Shown in pieces: positions 1 to 11,609 of a stretch of DNA of 64,000 nt. Origin of the DNA: Aphrocallistes beatrix (taxonomy: Eukaryota > Porifera > Hexactinellida > Sceptrulophora > Aphrocallistidae); NCBI GenBank assembly GCA_963281255.1, contig OY725488.1:9583524-9647523 (forward strand). Direction: 5' to 3'. Below the pieces are notes generated by a model. That model saw only the letters and a list, made by a program, of their open reading frames with translations, was not told where the DNA came from and did no database searches. Every line of letters begins with the position of its first letter. Position 1 is the stretch's first letter. The position numbers were made by a program, and so were the translations under genes.

Positions 1-504
1 AAATTGATACAAATATTACTGATATAATCAACTAATTTTGTTGAAAGCACGACAACAAAATTTTAGCTTAATTAGTCGAGTAGTCAAGGTGAATCATTTA
101 AGTAACTTGAAATGAATTATTCATTACAACGCCTTTCTAAGTTAAATTTTCGTGATCAGGATAAAATGACTCATCATTAATCCTATCATGTACAAAAATA
201 TCATAAAGATACCCACAGTAAACTCCACCTTTATTAACAGTCGCAGTAGAGTATAGTCTGGCTCAGTTATTGTCAAATAAGTCCCACTGTGCTAGACGAC
301 ACTCACTTGGCATCCGGCGTTTTTGTGGGATATCTGGGTGGTGACTGCTTGATAAAGGTGGAGGCAAACTGGGTTTCTCAAGTCTTCCTGAGATGGATGA
401 AATTTCCGGTCTATCTCGTCCTGTACCGCTCAAGAGGGACATTTCATGACGTATAACAGACCGTGTGTTGTCTGTATCTGTGATTCCTTCCCCAAAGAAA
501 TATT
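1..504. other. No gene recognised
   Basis: AT-rich sequence with no long reading frame, no tRNA fold and no clear repeat boundary. It leads into the repeat remnant that starts near 505. Confidence 0.5.
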
Positions 505-985
505 ATTACAGTTGGCTTTGATTTTATTGAGTAATAGGGATTATATGTAACTCAATGAACATTTACAAGTTAGAATCACTCTCTAGCTCAGGGGTTCTTA
601 AACTAGGGGGAACGTCCCCCTAGGGGGCGTAATACCGGATGAAAATGTGAAGAAACTTGTTGAAAAGAAACAGTTACATCCTTCACATTGATAGAGTTGT
701 TTGATTTAAATAGATATTCTTTATTATATTAGAAAATAGGTGTGTTCTCCGAGTTTGGTAGTCTGAAAAAGTGTAGGTGTAGCCGCGTAGGGGGCGTGAT
801 AATTCACAGATTGACCAAGGGGGGCATGGGGTCAAAAAGTTTAGAAACCCCTGCTCTAGCCTAATGTAAGGATTATTCATATTTTCACACCTTGCCTCAA
901 AATGTGACAAATGTGGTGACCAATAAATTGCAGGGTTTAATCTAACAGCAGAATTTAATATACTTGGATAATAGTTCAAATCATT
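505..985 (+). repeat. Remnant of the CAP-Gly gene intron/exon region, split by a MITE
   Basis: The stretch 510-580 resembles the last intron acceptor and exon start of the gene at 24976-27512 (compare 27020-27070, with its 'TTGGCTTT...GATTATA...AACTCAAT' pattern). The part 865-985 resembles 39045-39160. The two halves are separated by the hAT-type MITE at 589-853. No coding capacity survives. I infer a decayed partial duplication. Confidence 0.4.
589..853. mobile_element. hAT-type MITE, 265 bp
   Basis: The terminal inverted repeats start CAGGGGTTCTTAAAC on the left and, read from the other strand, CAGGGGTTTCTAAAC on the right. The element is flanked by the 8-bp duplication CTCTAGCT / CTCTAGCC (581-588, 854-861; one mismatch). 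The 8-bp duplication and CAGGG ends are typical of hAT elements. It has no transposase, so it is non-autonomous. Confidence 0.85.
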
Positions 986-1645
986 TGTAACGACCGCTTC
1001 GCTTTGAATCAATGGTTCATATTGCACTCCTATATTTTAACAAAATCATTTTCTGAAGCATATTCTCTAATATCAATCGTACTACCACGTGTCTAGTATT
1101 TGCGGAATGTAGAGCCATAACTAAGGAGATGATCTTATACCAATATTTTATAAACTGTATTAGTGCCTGGGCGATAAGGTGGATGAGCTTTATCACTTTT
1201 GATTAACTTAATAGCAATAGCCTAACTAATTTTAAGTGTTTCCTACGGCAAAGCTTCGAACTGTCATTTAATATTTTATACTTGAGAGCTAAAGGCTCTG
1301 TTTGTCATCGGTACAGCATTGTAATATCAAATTACTTCAAGTTTATTTGTATGTTGTAAATTTCAAGTGCCACTTCTTCAATTCCTTGAACTATGGGCAT
1401 ATAAACATTATAGCTAATGTATCTGAATACAGGTTGCATGGCTCATTGGAGTATTCTCTGCTCAGTGTCAGACTGTATGGTTATATGGTGTAATTCATAT
1501 GGCAGAGTCAGATGCAATATGATACTTCCACTTTCCAGTTGATACACTACCTTTCACTTTCCTACTATGAATGCAAGATGTATTGTATCATTGATCAACC
1601 ATCTATATATACAGTAGTATATGAATTAGTTGATATTCAGAAGAA

Positions 1646-2548
1646 ATGGCATTTCAATTCAGGGAAAGATTTCAACTTGTTGATCCTGTAGAGATACACA
1701 AATACCACTCTATCGACCATTTAACAGCTGTTGGGATTCAAGGTAAAGCTCATGGTGAACTCTGGAACGCTAGAGGTGTCGCGATACACCCAGTCACTAA
1801 CGACATATATATCGCTGAAGGAGGTATAAATCCTAATTTCGCAAGAGTGTCTATATTTTCAAAGTCGGGAGAGTATTTAAACAGTTACACTCACAAACTC
1901 ATGAAATCATTAGTGGGTATCGCCATACACGAAAACAACGCGTATGTAACGGATTGGAAGGTACACGCTGTGTTCCACTTGAAGATAGAGGCTGACTTCC
2001 GTTTGGTGGCTAGGATAGGGAGTAGAGGGTCTAGCTTTGGACAGTTTGATTCACCCCGCCAACTCTCCATCTCTACTAATGGAGATGTGTACATAGCTGA
2101 TAGCGACAACAACAGAATCCACATCCTAAATAGCTCCCTACACCCAATTAAAGAAGTAACACATCCATCAATGCACAGACCTTATGACGTAAAATTGACG
2201 ACAGAAGAAATGTACGTACTTAGTCCAGATGATTCTCCTTGTATCCATGTATTTACTTATTCCGGGCATAAGATACGCTCCATAATCACATTTGATGATG
2301 GAATGCGGGCAGTTAGGCCCTTCTTCTTCAGTCTCGACTCCGAAAAGAATTTAATTCTCAGCGATCGCGATGATCACCGGATCAAAATATTTTCTAATGA
2401 AGGAGCTCATCTGCACACGATTGGAGGATATAGACACCAATTAGGAATGTTTAGTTTTCCTCAAGGATTGGCTCTAACTTTAAATCTAACCTTAGTTACT
2501 GTGTCCTGGAACGTTAATTACGGACTTCAAATTTTTTCGTATTTATGA
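1646..2548 (+). CDS. NHL-repeat beta-propeller protein without coiled coil (300 aa)
   Basis: A single-exon 300-residue protein made almost wholly of NHL-type repeats. Signatures run in order: 'DIYIAEGG' near residue 53, 'VYIADSDNNRIHILNSS' near 152, 'CIHVFTYSGHKIRSI', then 'NLILSDRDDHRIKIFSNEG' near 235 and a closing 'FSFPQGLAL' blade. Length fits a six-bladed propeller. There is no RING, B-box, signal peptide or membrane span. Its closest relative in the window is the 305-aa protein at 34698-35615 (-), which shares 'KIEADFRLVARIGS/KVEADFRLVGRLGG' and the same block order. NHL propellers generally bind RNA or protein partners; the partner here is unknown. The ATG at 1646 is the first in frame. 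Confidence 0.85.
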   Translation: MAFQFRERFQLVDPVEIHKYHSIDHLTAVGIQGKAHGELWNARGVAIHPVTNDIYIAEGGINPNFARVSIFSKSGEYLNSYTHKLMKSLVGIAIHENNAYVTDWKVHAVFHLKIEADFRLVARIGSRGSSFGQFDSPRQLSISTNGDVYIADSDNNRIHILNSSLHPIKEVTHPSMHRPYDVKLTTEEMYVLSPDDSPCIHVFTYSGHKIRSIITFDDGMRAVRPFFFSLDSEKNLILSDRDDHRIKIFSNEGAHLHTIGGYRHQLGMFSFPQGLALTLNLTLVTVSWNVNYGLQIFSYL

Positions 2549-3711
2549 GCGTTGTTCTGTGTCAAGTTTTTTTTGCTTATATTTCGTTCCTAGTTATACT
2601 TTACTCTTAATTAATCTAATCATAATTAAACCTAATTCCAATTCACTCCCATATGGAACTAAGGTTGATTCAGTCCTAAAAAAGATATTGTGTCTATCAG
2701 CCATCTTCGAATCTAGGTTGGCTCGAAACCCACCAATACCTTTTTTGAGGAAATTTGGGTAATTTTATCTCCTGTTGTATACAGTCATAATCCATCATTA
2801 ATGTCTACTTTAGACGAGTTGTTCAGTAATATGTGGAAATTTCGTCGGAAATTAGTCAAATTACATTTCTCAAGCAACGCAGGAATGTGTCAACATTCCG
2901 ATTAAGATTTCCACATATTTCAAGCAACTGGTCCAAAGTAAGATTTCCTGTGTTAATTAGACTTAATGATTGATTATAACTGTATAAAACAAGAGATAAA
3001 TTTTCCTCTAAAAAGGGCTCGTTGCGCAATATGATGATGAAAATGCACATTTGATTAGAGATTCGTGAAATCTGATATGTGGTTTATATATGCTAGTAAT
3101 ACATTTTTAAGGTCTATCGTGTCTAGGAAAAACGGTTCATGTTGCAGAATTTCCTAGCTATACAAGTCCATCCCTGGTTCAAGATTATTTTTAGCGCGGC
3201 AGTACCTAACGTATAGATTGCTATGGTGCACATTGATATAAGTCCCAATGTGTACCAACAAATGCAGTAGCTATGGATATAGTGATATTGAGTGTAGTGA
3301 TATATTGTATATAGCAATAATTTTATTGGTTATTGAGGTGTCCCAGTCGATGACATTCCATACTAATTTGATTGGATATAGTGAATTTAACCCAATAGTT
3401 CCGTATCCCCGGCACTATCACTATATCCAATATCTACTCTAGTAGTCCATCCCAATATATACCAAATCAAACAGGATAAATATCTTCATTTTAGATACGC
3501 ACAATTAACAATCATTTGAATGCCCCAAAAGTAATGACTTAACACATCTACTTGTACTTTGAAATGCAGCAGCATGAGCTTATCCGAGAAGGCGTCATCT
3601 AGCTGATAGTCGCACAGTTTTGACCAAACTTCATTGTACTCAATTTCGCTGTGATATAGAATCATTACTAATTGGCTAACTATATACTGCCGATTATAGT
3701 ACTAAAGTATT
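2549..3711. other. Intergenic, no gene recognised
   Basis: Only short open frames with no family resemblance. The piece 3066-3120 resembles an internal segment of the foldback elements at 35747 and 41215 ('TATATATGCTRGTAATACAT'), so it is probably a fragment of that repeat. Confidence 0.45.
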
Positions 3712-3844
3712 ATGTATCAGCGCAGTAATGCTTCTGTAGAAAAGTAATTAGCCTCATCTTATAGTCATATCATATTTCTATTATATTAGCTAAAGAGTAC
3801 AAACTAGGATTTTGCACATAATTGAATTGAACAGTGAAGAGAGA
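3712..3844 (+). promoter_or_regulatory. Class A conserved upstream region of NHL-family genes
   Basis: About 130 bp directly before the start codon is shared with the regions before 8649, 24976 and 61004. Common landmarks are a 'GTATCAGC..GTAATRCTTCTGTAGAA' block, 'TTAGYCTCATCTTATAG', and 'GAACAGTGAAGAGAGA' immediately before the ATG. Conservation outside the coding frame suggests promoter or 5' UTR sequence carried along with gene duplication. A TATA box is not obvious. Confidence 0.5.
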
Positions 3845-5119
3845 ATGGCAGAAGCAGATTCAGGATCTGGTCCTGTTAGTCTATTCCCTGTGAGCAACAA
3901 ACTCCAGGCTAGAATGAATCTGTTGAAGGAAGTGATTGAAAGTCAGAAGTTGGAAGTGAGGAGAATTGGAGGAGAAATGAGAAGTCTCATTGCGAAGAAA
4001 GAAAATGAAATTCTTGAAGAATTGGACTCTATTTGGGATGAAGCGAATGCTAGAATAGACGGAAAGAGAGAAGAAGTTCAGAAAAAGTTTGAAGAGATTA
4101 AAAAGCGTAATTTTGAAATGTCGAAAAACTTTGACGAAATGAAAAAACTATTTGAAGAGATGAATCAAACTTTGCCTCCTCTTCCTCAGATTTCTGAAGC
4201 AGTTGAATCAGCAAAGAGAGAATTGGATATTAGCATTCCTTACTTGAATCTATCCTGGAGATTAGATGCGTTGAGAGAAAGTATAAATAGAATGTGCTAC
4301 GTGGAACAAGTGTTTAAGGAAGAAGCCACTCCTTTCCAACTGACATGGAGTAAGTGTGAGAGAGGAGATGGAGAAACACAACTTGCTTATCCTTGTAGCA
4401 TAGCAATTTACTTAGTTAATGGAAATATTTATGTTGCTGATAACTATAAACAGCAAGTTCTAATATTCTCGAAGGAAGGAACATGGATTAGAACTTTGAA
4501 AAACGACAAAATGATCAGCCCTACGAACATTATTATTCAAAATGATTTGATCTATTTACAGTGCGCCTGGATCATTCTACTTTTCACTACATCCGATGAG
4601 ATGATTGCGAGTTCTGGATGTTTTGGTTTTTCTCTTCGAGGTATCTGTGCAGATATATCTCACATTTATGTCGGTACTTGGACAGAAATGAAGTTAATCT
4701 TTTTCACTCATAACCTGATGGAAGAAAAGCAGCTAGCTCTGAAGCCTCAATCATGCACCACGAAGTCAATGCTTAGAGATATGTCCCTCGCTCAAGAGGA
4801 GCTCTATGTTTTACTATCCGTGACAGAATATCCCATCCAGACATTCAACAAGGAAGGAATTCTTCTGAGGTGTATTGCTATGAGTTTACTTAGAGATGCT
4901 AGATACTTCTGTCTGGATCAACAGCTTCATCTGATCGTTTCAGATAGAGGAGATTATAAAGTGAAAATATTCTCCAATGATGGAAAGCTGTTGAATGAAA
5001 TATCTCGACATGAAGGAGTGTTCAATAATTTAGGTGGAGTAGCAGTGTATCCTCTAGGCTGTGTTGTTACAGTGGATAAGAGTGAGTATGGTGTGCTGCA
5101 AGCTTTTTCTCCTCTCTGA
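3845..5119 (+). CDS. Coiled-coil/NHL propeller protein (424 aa), family type member
   Basis: Single-exon, 424 residues. It starts with the family signature 'MAEADSGSGPVSLFPVSNK', followed by a strongly charged coiled coil (about residues 15-115, heptads rich in E/K/R/L). A conserved helical linker ends 'YLNLSWRLDALRESINRM' (about 140-160). The NHL propeller runs from about 175 to the end: 'GNIYVADNYKQQVLIFSKEG', 'CLDQQLHLIVSDRGDYKVKI', 'SNDGKLLNEISRHEG'. There is no RING or B-box, so it resembles the C-terminal half of TRIM-NHL proteins. The ATG at 3845 is chosen because paralogues align from this Met. Coiled coil implies oligomerisation and the propeller a ligand or RNA-binding face; both are inferred from family knowledge. 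Confidence 0.9.
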   Translation: MAEADSGSGPVSLFPVSNKLQARMNLLKEVIESQKLEVRRIGGEMRSLIAKKENEILEELDSIWDEANARIDGKREEVQKKFEEIKKRNFEMSKNFDEMKKLFEEMNQTLPPLPQISEAVESAKRELDISIPYLNLSWRLDALRESINRMCYVEQVFKEEATPFQLTWSKCERGDGETQLAYPCSIAIYLVNGNIYVADNYKQQVLIFSKEGTWIRTLKNDKMISPTNIIIQNDLIYLQCAWIILLFTTSDEMIASSGCFGFSLRGICADISHIYVGTWTEMKLIFFTHNLMEEKQLALKPQSCTTKSMLRDMSLAQEELYVLLSVTEYPIQTFNKEGILLRCIAMSLLRDARYFCLDQQLHLIVSDRGDYKVKIFSNDGKLLNEISRHEGVFNNLGGVAVYPLGCVVTVDKSEYGVLQAFSPL

Positions 5120-6051
5120 GTTCAAAAAATTCGCATAATATACTTATTCCTAGCTTAACTATTTTTTCTATTAATAACTCAGCATTTATATAATTCCCCC
5201 GCATTATCTAAATAGCTCTTCACTGATCTTGGCTATGATATTGTCTCGCTTTTTTTGTTTGTGTATATGTATGTTCTCTTTTCATTTGGCGTAATATTGC
5301 TATTTGCTTATTTTTGCGGTAAAAATTTTCCGTACATACTAATGTTTTTCGTAAACATAATATTAGGAATGTTTAAGTGAAACGAGCATTACAATCATTC
5401 GTATTACACTATAAGCAAACTATGACAAATTTGAGGCGAAAATATGGCTAGTTTACATACCTCCTACAATAAATCGTGAAGATATTCGTCGTATTCAAGT
5501 AGCAGTGTTCGAATGAATTAATATTTTTCGATAGTTTTAGCATAACATGTCTTCTGTGTTGGCCGCTACATTTTAATTCACAAACATGTAAAGTGTGATT
5601 GACTGAAGAAGCTTGAAATTTCATTTAAACAAGTAAATATTTATTTTTGTAATCTCTATTAGTCCATTTTGATCCTGAGAAAGACATATACTTTACTTGT
5701 TCATATATTTACCACAATCTCGCTTCGTTTACTTGCGCTGCGCGGCATGCGGACACTGTGTGTCTGCAGAGTTATCCGAGAAAATTAGGATTATGCTTAC
5801 TCATTTCCGATTTAAGTCATTTGGGGCGGGGAAACAATATAATTTGGAGTCATTACTATAAATAGAAATACCCCAAACTGTCCCTAGGAAATTAATTAAC
5901 AATTGAACAACTCATTTATGTAATACATATACTGTATACAAATACTGTATTATATCTTCTAATTTAACAAACATTCTATTCACACAGTATGTATAAACAA
6001 CACAAACCAGAGCACAATACACAGTAATTACTCTTACAAACGTATAAAAAC
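5120..6051. other. Intergenic, no gene recognised
   Basis: AT-rich. A short G+C-richer patch (about 5717-5785, with 'GCGGACACTGTGTGTCTGCAG') matches a similar patch at 29352-29412, so it is a dispersed repeat fragment. Confidence 0.45.
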
Positions 6052-7218
6052 TTATATCAATTTTCTTGTGAGAGATGAGTGATAAGAAAAGATTCTATAG
6101 CGATAGCATTGAGGCTTGATCAATGTTTCTGTTAGGTATTTACAAACAGCAACACAAATGCAGACAGTGTTAACCACGACAAAATTGAAATATATGACGA
6201 AATCGACTAATCCTATCGACAAATTTAAGGTTGCTTCGATTAGTAAGATTTCGTCCGAGATTGCTTTGGGAAGAGTGAATCTAGGAAATCCGTACGTAGC
6301 ATGAAACCAGCAAGAGTCTTCGCTAATTGATTCTATCAAGACAAGTCCACTGTTTAGGAATATGTTTTTCAAGGCAAAAATTCCGAATGTTATCATAAGA
6401 AAAGTGGAAATTCTTCGATAGTTTTTCAGGAACTGTTTCTGTTTATTATATCCTGGTATGCCATATATATTAAATGCTTCTTTAACTCGACTATGCATTG
6501 CAGGGAAAAACTTTCTCTTTGCGATATACAACACGAAAAGGAAGATACAAACATCTGTTAGATTTTGAAGTATTTCTCCAAACAAGCCAGTATATGGAAT
6601 AACTTTGAATGAAATGATGATTGCTTTAAAGATGAATCCCACTAAGATGAATTTACAGATCTTCTTCACTTTAATCTCATTTCTCGCTGCGTATCTTAGA
6701 TGTAGAAGAGAAGCCCCAAACATCCAAAGCATCATCGAATATGAAATATTTTGAAAATAAATGTCAATCCTTTGGTACACAGAGATTCCCCTAGAGTCGT
6801 ATAAAGAACCAATAAATGTATTAGAATGCAAGGTGCAGTTTACTCCGATTCTTTCTGAGATGGTTACTGGGTCTCTGTAATGATCAATAAAATGAGTAGT
6901 AATCGAAGTTATACAGAAAACAAGCTCGAATAAGAGAAAGACGATGAAAATTATGTATCGTATCTTAGCTTCTTCTCGACTGAAAATCTTAGGTAGTAGA
7001 CTAGATGCATCTTCATGGCATCTGTTCTCTAAAAGTTTTTTTTTCTGCAGTATTTGCCAATAAATCTGGTAAGTGACATAGATCATCCAAAAAATGCACA
7101 TTGTGGTATACACGGATATGCAAGCCTCACTAAAGTGAGATACTTGGTTTGTTATTGTCTCGAGGATTAATATAACTCTATTGGAATTTGTTTGGTTTGA
7201 GTTAGATGTCATTTCCAT
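6052..7218 (-). CDS. Orphan seven-transmembrane protein (388 aa)
   Basis: Single-exon membrane protein. Hydrophobic segments lie at about residues 33-55, 88-110, 157-177, 187-208, 214-234, 269-293 and 325-360, which gives seven spans. The N-terminus has an 'NQT' glycosylation sequon (residues 8-10), suggesting it is outside the cell, and the C-terminus is basic. The topology is receptor-like, but I see no DRY, NPxxY or other diagnostic GPCR motif, so the family is unassigned. A decayed relative lies at 33250-34222 (shared pattern around 'SRVKEAF' and the following 'NYRRISTFLMITFGIFALK' span). The ATG at 7218 is the first in frame. Confidence 0.7.
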   Translation of the reverse strand: MEMTSNSNQTNSNRVILILETITNQVSHFSEACISVYTTMCIFWMIYVTYQIYWQILQKKKLLENRCHEDASSLLPKIFSREEAKIRYIIFIVFLLFELVFCITSITTHFIDHYRDPVTISERIGVNCTLHSNTFIGSLYDSRGISVYQRIDIYFQNISYSMMLWMFGASLLHLRYAARNEIKVKKICKFILVGFIFKAIIISFKVIPYTGLFGEILQNLTDVCIFLFVLYIAKRKFFPAMHSRVKEAFNIYGIPGYNKQKQFLKNYRRISTFLMITFGIFALKNIFLNSGLVLIESISEDSCWFHATYGFPRFTLPKAISDEILLIEATLNLSIGLVDFVIYFNFVVVNTVCICVAVCKYLTETLIKPQCYRYRIFSYHSSLTRKLI

Positions 7219-8093
7219 ATATATTTGCGAGACCCATTAAAAACTATTTTGGGTTTTACTGGTAAGTTTGATGGTATTTATAAGTGCTAGATAATATTCT
7301 GCTTGAGTGATATAAAAAGTTCAGGAAATTTCAATACTAGTATTTATATGCAATTTAATCTTTTACATATCGCAGCTTACTTAGTTGAAGTATCTCGTAT
7401 GCACTATTCTCGTCAAATGCATATTAAGACGGTGCAATATTACAGAAGAATAAAATTTTTGTAGTATATTTCCCGGCACTCTCATCTTGTGGGATACGCA
7501 TCCTTGATTGTGGATTAAGAATGAGCAAGATTGACTAGTAGTACATTAAATGTTATCTCATGAATTATTCGATTGTTCTGTATACCTCCGTTCAGGTTTG
7601 ATAGTTGTGTAATCGCTGTAGACAGGGATAGTTTACTAGTAATTTTGAAAATCTAATAATACAACCAGTGAATTCAGGGGAGTGCGCACTTTCAGGAAAA
7701 AATATACTTTCTTTTTTTTCCCTCCGTCCACAAATTTCTTCAAAGGTTGTAATCGGATATACACGATTATCTTAAAACGCATCCTTTCTACCTGGAACTC
7801 TTTGTGGTATTCTTCATCCATCATTTGTTTCAGAGAATTTGCTAACTATTGTTCTACTAAATTTAGAAATAATATTAAATCAGCACTTGAACTATGCAAA
7901 CTTTATTAAAACCAATGCTGCGATTCTTAGATATTCAAAGTTTTCTTTGTTTACCCAAAGAGATATTTCAGTGATTTATTTTTGTGTCATATTATTCTGT
8001 CTACCAATTGTACTCAATTAGTGTTTACTAGTGACATTATTTTGGTATCCTAGAGATTCTTAACATTTTAGAATGTAAATAAATGATACAAAT
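7219..8093. other. Intergenic, no gene recognised
   Basis: Short open frames only, none with family features. Nothing else stands out. Confidence 0.5.
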
Positions 8094-8648
8094 TAATCGG
8101 ATATTCTATCAAAATAACTAGACCAATTATCTACTGGATGACACACAGAAATTTTATAGATGAAATAAATTTGAAACGAGCAATGTATATGGAGGTCTGC
8201 GATCATGGAAGACTATTCCAGAGTTTGGACTTTTTAAAATGACATTCAATTTCAGGAAATCTTCCCAATAGACAATTAAGATGTAATACTAAGAAGTCAT
8301 AATTGCGATTTTAAACCAATCAACAGATAGTTCATAATATACATCAAATCTCGCATATTCTTAGAGGTCAGGGCTACGTGCGTACCCTTGGAAATTTCTA
8401 AGATGTCTATAAAATATTCTGCTAGGTGAATCCTGATGTGATCGGAAATTTTATAAATTACAATCAACATCTGAATCAAAACCACTCATTGCTTCTATCT
8501 TATTACTGCTGTGTATCAATGCTGTAATACTTCAGTAGAAGATTATATTAGTCTCATCTTATAGCGATACCATATTTCTATAACAAGCATCTACTTCGTA
8601 TATATAGGCCAAAGAGTTCCCACGATAAATTTGAACAGTGAAGAGAGA
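8094..8648 (+). promoter_or_regulatory. Duplicated upstream region of the CAP-Gly pseudogene, including class A block
   Basis: About 550 bp aligns with 24421-24975, starting with 'TAATCGGATATTCTATC' here against 'TAATCGTATATTCGATC' there. The last ~140 bp (from 8509) is the class A upstream block, ending 'GAACAGTGAAGAGAGA' before the ATG. The whole block was duplicated with the gene. Confidence 0.55.
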
Positions 8649-11609
8649 ATGGCAGAAGCAGATCCAGGATCTGGTCCTGTTAGTCTATTCCCTGTGAGTA
8701 ACAAGCTCCAGGCTAGAATGAATCTGTTGAAGGAAGAGATTGAGAGTCAGAAGTTGGAGGTGAGGAGAGTTGGAGGAGAAATGAGAAGTCTCATTGAGGA
8801 GAAAGAAAATGAATTATAATAGAATTAGATTATATTTGGGATGAATCGAATGCTAGAATTGACAGAAAGAAAGACGAAGTTCAGAAAAAGATCGAAGAGA
8901 TTGAAAACAGCAACAAGGAAATGGAGAAAAATTATGACAAAATGACTAATTTATTAGAAGAGATGAATCAATATTTGCCACCACTTACTCTCCCTGTGAT
9001 TTCTGAAGCAGTCGAATCAGCGAAAAGAGAATTGGATATTAGCATTCCTCACCTGAATCTATCCTGGAGAGTAGATGTGTTGAGAGAAAGTATAAATAGA
9101 ATGTTTCACGTGGAACAAGTACTTGTATTTAAAGAAGGAGAAGTTACAGGTATGTCCCTAAGATATAATCAAATATTACGGTTCTAGTATCTCATATCTT
9201 GTATGTAGGATCTCGTAATGTGTAGGTGTGCGCCGCCATTATCTCAAATCTCATCACATCCGGTTTTAAAAAACGTATATTAATATTTTTACCACCTCCA
9301 CACCTAACATTTGCCTGATAAAGTAAATAATATCTCGATTACTAAATCATCTCAGTAAAGAGAATCCGATTTTCTCACTCTGATTCTTATATATTAAAGC
9401 ACTATTTATTATCACATCATCATTTAATTACAGTCAGGGTCGCTTATTATGAACTAACCTCTTGGTCCCAATTTCATTTTTTAGATAGGATTTGTATTGA
9501 ATCAAGTTCGCTTAATATGAAGTATCTCTATTATAAACAGATTATTTGGTCCCCTGGGGCCTTATTCTCAGATCGACTTAACTTAAACTTAACTTAAACT
9601 AATTACTTAGTTTTCATTAAATTTCCTTAGCTATACTTATACTTAAATCCATACTTAGTTTTTTGCTCGAAACTAAGTAATTACTAAGTAAATACTGTTT
9701 ATGCGTCGAACTTAAGAACTACTTAGTTTTACTTAGTTTGGATAAGTATTTAATTTTAACTTAATTTATTACTTATTCCTTTACTTAGTTTAATAATCAC
9801 ATACTAAGTTTTTGTTTCATTTTGAAATAGAAACTATAAGTACACTGTATTTAATAGTCAAACAAAGGGTATTTAGAGATAGGTCAAATTATTCAAATCT
9901 CATCGACTCATTCAACGATATTGAATTCATAATAACTATAATCATATTACTCGTACCATGCAATGATTATTCAGCAGCTTCACGTTTACGTAAGATAATG
10001 AGTGATGAAGACATTTTTGTGGTAATTACTGTAAATCAAATCAATGTCGCAAAACCATACTACAGCTAATGGTGACTCTACAACAAATTGCGATAAAATT
10101 GGATCGTATTGTTGTTCCCAATAATTAATATTACATTTATTTTCACATCTTTCCCTTTGCAAGGATGTAAAATAATATTTTCTTAATAAAATTGTGAGTT
10201 AAGTCACCTTCGAAGTCGACTTCACTAAGTAAAACTTAGTTTACTTAGTTTTTACTTAGTTTTTACTTTAATTCTAAGTACTATACCAAATAAAACTAAG
10301 TAAATACTTAGTTTTTACTTAGTTTAAGTTAAGTTTAAGTCGATCTGAGAATAAGGCCCCTGTTGGTTCACAATCAGCGATCCTGACTGTAGTAAACTGT
10401 ATTCTAAAGTATATGTCAATTATTTCCAATAGATCAAGCCGAGAAAAGAACGAATGACCCGAGCAAAGAGGAGGAAAGAGAGAGAAGACTTGAGATGGAA
10501 CTGGATGAGTGAAAGAACAGAAACGAAAGATTAGAACAATCCATGCAAACTGCATTTAAAGAGAATGAAATCCTGAAAAGAGAAGTCGATCAACTGAAAG
10601 TTCAACTTCTAGAAGCCCGCACCAAGCAAGCCAACCTTCAAGTGATGGAGGAGCTGAAGTTGTCACTTGTGCAAGCCAAGAAGGAGATGGAAGTGTTGAG
10701 AACAGAAACGAAGGAAGGACTGCAACGGTCTGAACAACTGGAGCAGGGGAGGAGAGAGCAGGACTTGAAGTTGAAAGAGGCACAAACTGGCGAAGAAAGT
10801 TATATAAGAGCCGCGTCCAAAAGCAGAGGTAAGTCTGGAATGATCTTTTCATTAATCGTTGATAAATGGAGATCTCTCATATAAATAAATGTAAATATTA
10901 CTTAGAAATATTTCAGACTTCTCTTGTTACAGCAAATCAGAATCTAGGGATTTGACATTTGACTAATTTTTTAATTAATAGGGATTAGACCTAGCACAAT
11001 GTTCATGCCCGGAGAGCATACACAGAAATATGGCGATACGATGATGGACTTTTCTCAATCTATGGATGATCAATTTTCCCCTCATAATCCGCTCCCTCTC
11101 AGCATGAAGGCTGACACAGCAGAGAGCAAGAATAATCCATGGTTCAGAATCCATGCATGCTTAAAGCTGGAGCTGAGAGTGAGACCCTGGAAGAGAACAA
11201 GCATGCAAAACTTAGGGCATCCAAAGGGATGAAACACCATTCTAGTTCGAATAGGGATGAAATATAACGATACTTCCCCGATTTGCGGACTGTCTTCTTA
11301 ATACATCTTCTAACTTACAAATCCTCTTCCATCAGAACAACCAATCTCTCTTATCTCAAGAGTCCAGAGAGTCACCTGAGCGAGCAGGTTCTCGTACAAA
11401 TCAAAGGGGACCTCAGGCTAGGTTATCTGAAGGTCTTGTTCTCCAAGAGGCACCTTTACCTTAAAAAACCTGAGATGATCGCAGGCATCTTGCTACAGGA
11501 GCCTGTGGGTTCATCTAACGGGGTATACGAGTCTACCCGCCACTTCGATTGTCCCGATAATCACGCAGTATTCGTAGCAATGAGTGAAGTCTCCGTTCCT
11601 CTTATCTAG
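8649..11609 (+). pseudogene. NHL-family N-terminus / CAP-Gly chimera, pseudogene copy
   Basis: Paralogue of the gene at 24976-27512. Exon 1 (8649-9149) carries the family N-terminus and coiled coil and ends at a GTATGT donor in phase 1. A charged coiled-coil exon spans 10433-10828, and a further exon begins at 10982. The last part ends 'HFDCPDNHAVFV...' at 11609, matching the C-terminal half of CAP-Gly domains. Lesions: a 1-nt deletion near 8812 gives TAA at 8817-8819; TGA at 10510-10512 replaces a Trp codon present in the other copy; about 1 nt is lost near 11135, shifting the frame. A Harbinger-type element (9557-10359) sits in the first intron. It is very unlikely to give a full-length protein. 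Confidence 0.8.
9557..10359. mobile_element. PIF/Harbinger-derived non-autonomous element, 803 bp
   Basis: Perfect terminal inverted repeats start GGGCCTTATTCTCAGATCGA, followed by many TTAAGT/ACTTAG subterminal motifs. It is flanked by the 3-bp duplication CTG (9554-9556, 10360-10362). Three-bp duplications and GGG ends fit PIF/Harbinger. An internal open frame (9812-10069) contains 'RVFRDRSN...FNDIEF', which resembles the N-terminus of Harbinger transposases. I read it as an internally deleted derivative. It lies in the intron of the pseudogene at 8649. Confidence 0.7.

Noticed and set aside
3248-3442. Imperfect inverted GGATATAGTGATA sequences as a hairpin element
   Set aside because: Only about 20 bp pair, with no terminal duplication and no second copy found.
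7636-8485. Short frames as possible small genes
   Set aside because: Under 80 codons, compositionally biased, overlapping on both strands, no homologous feature.
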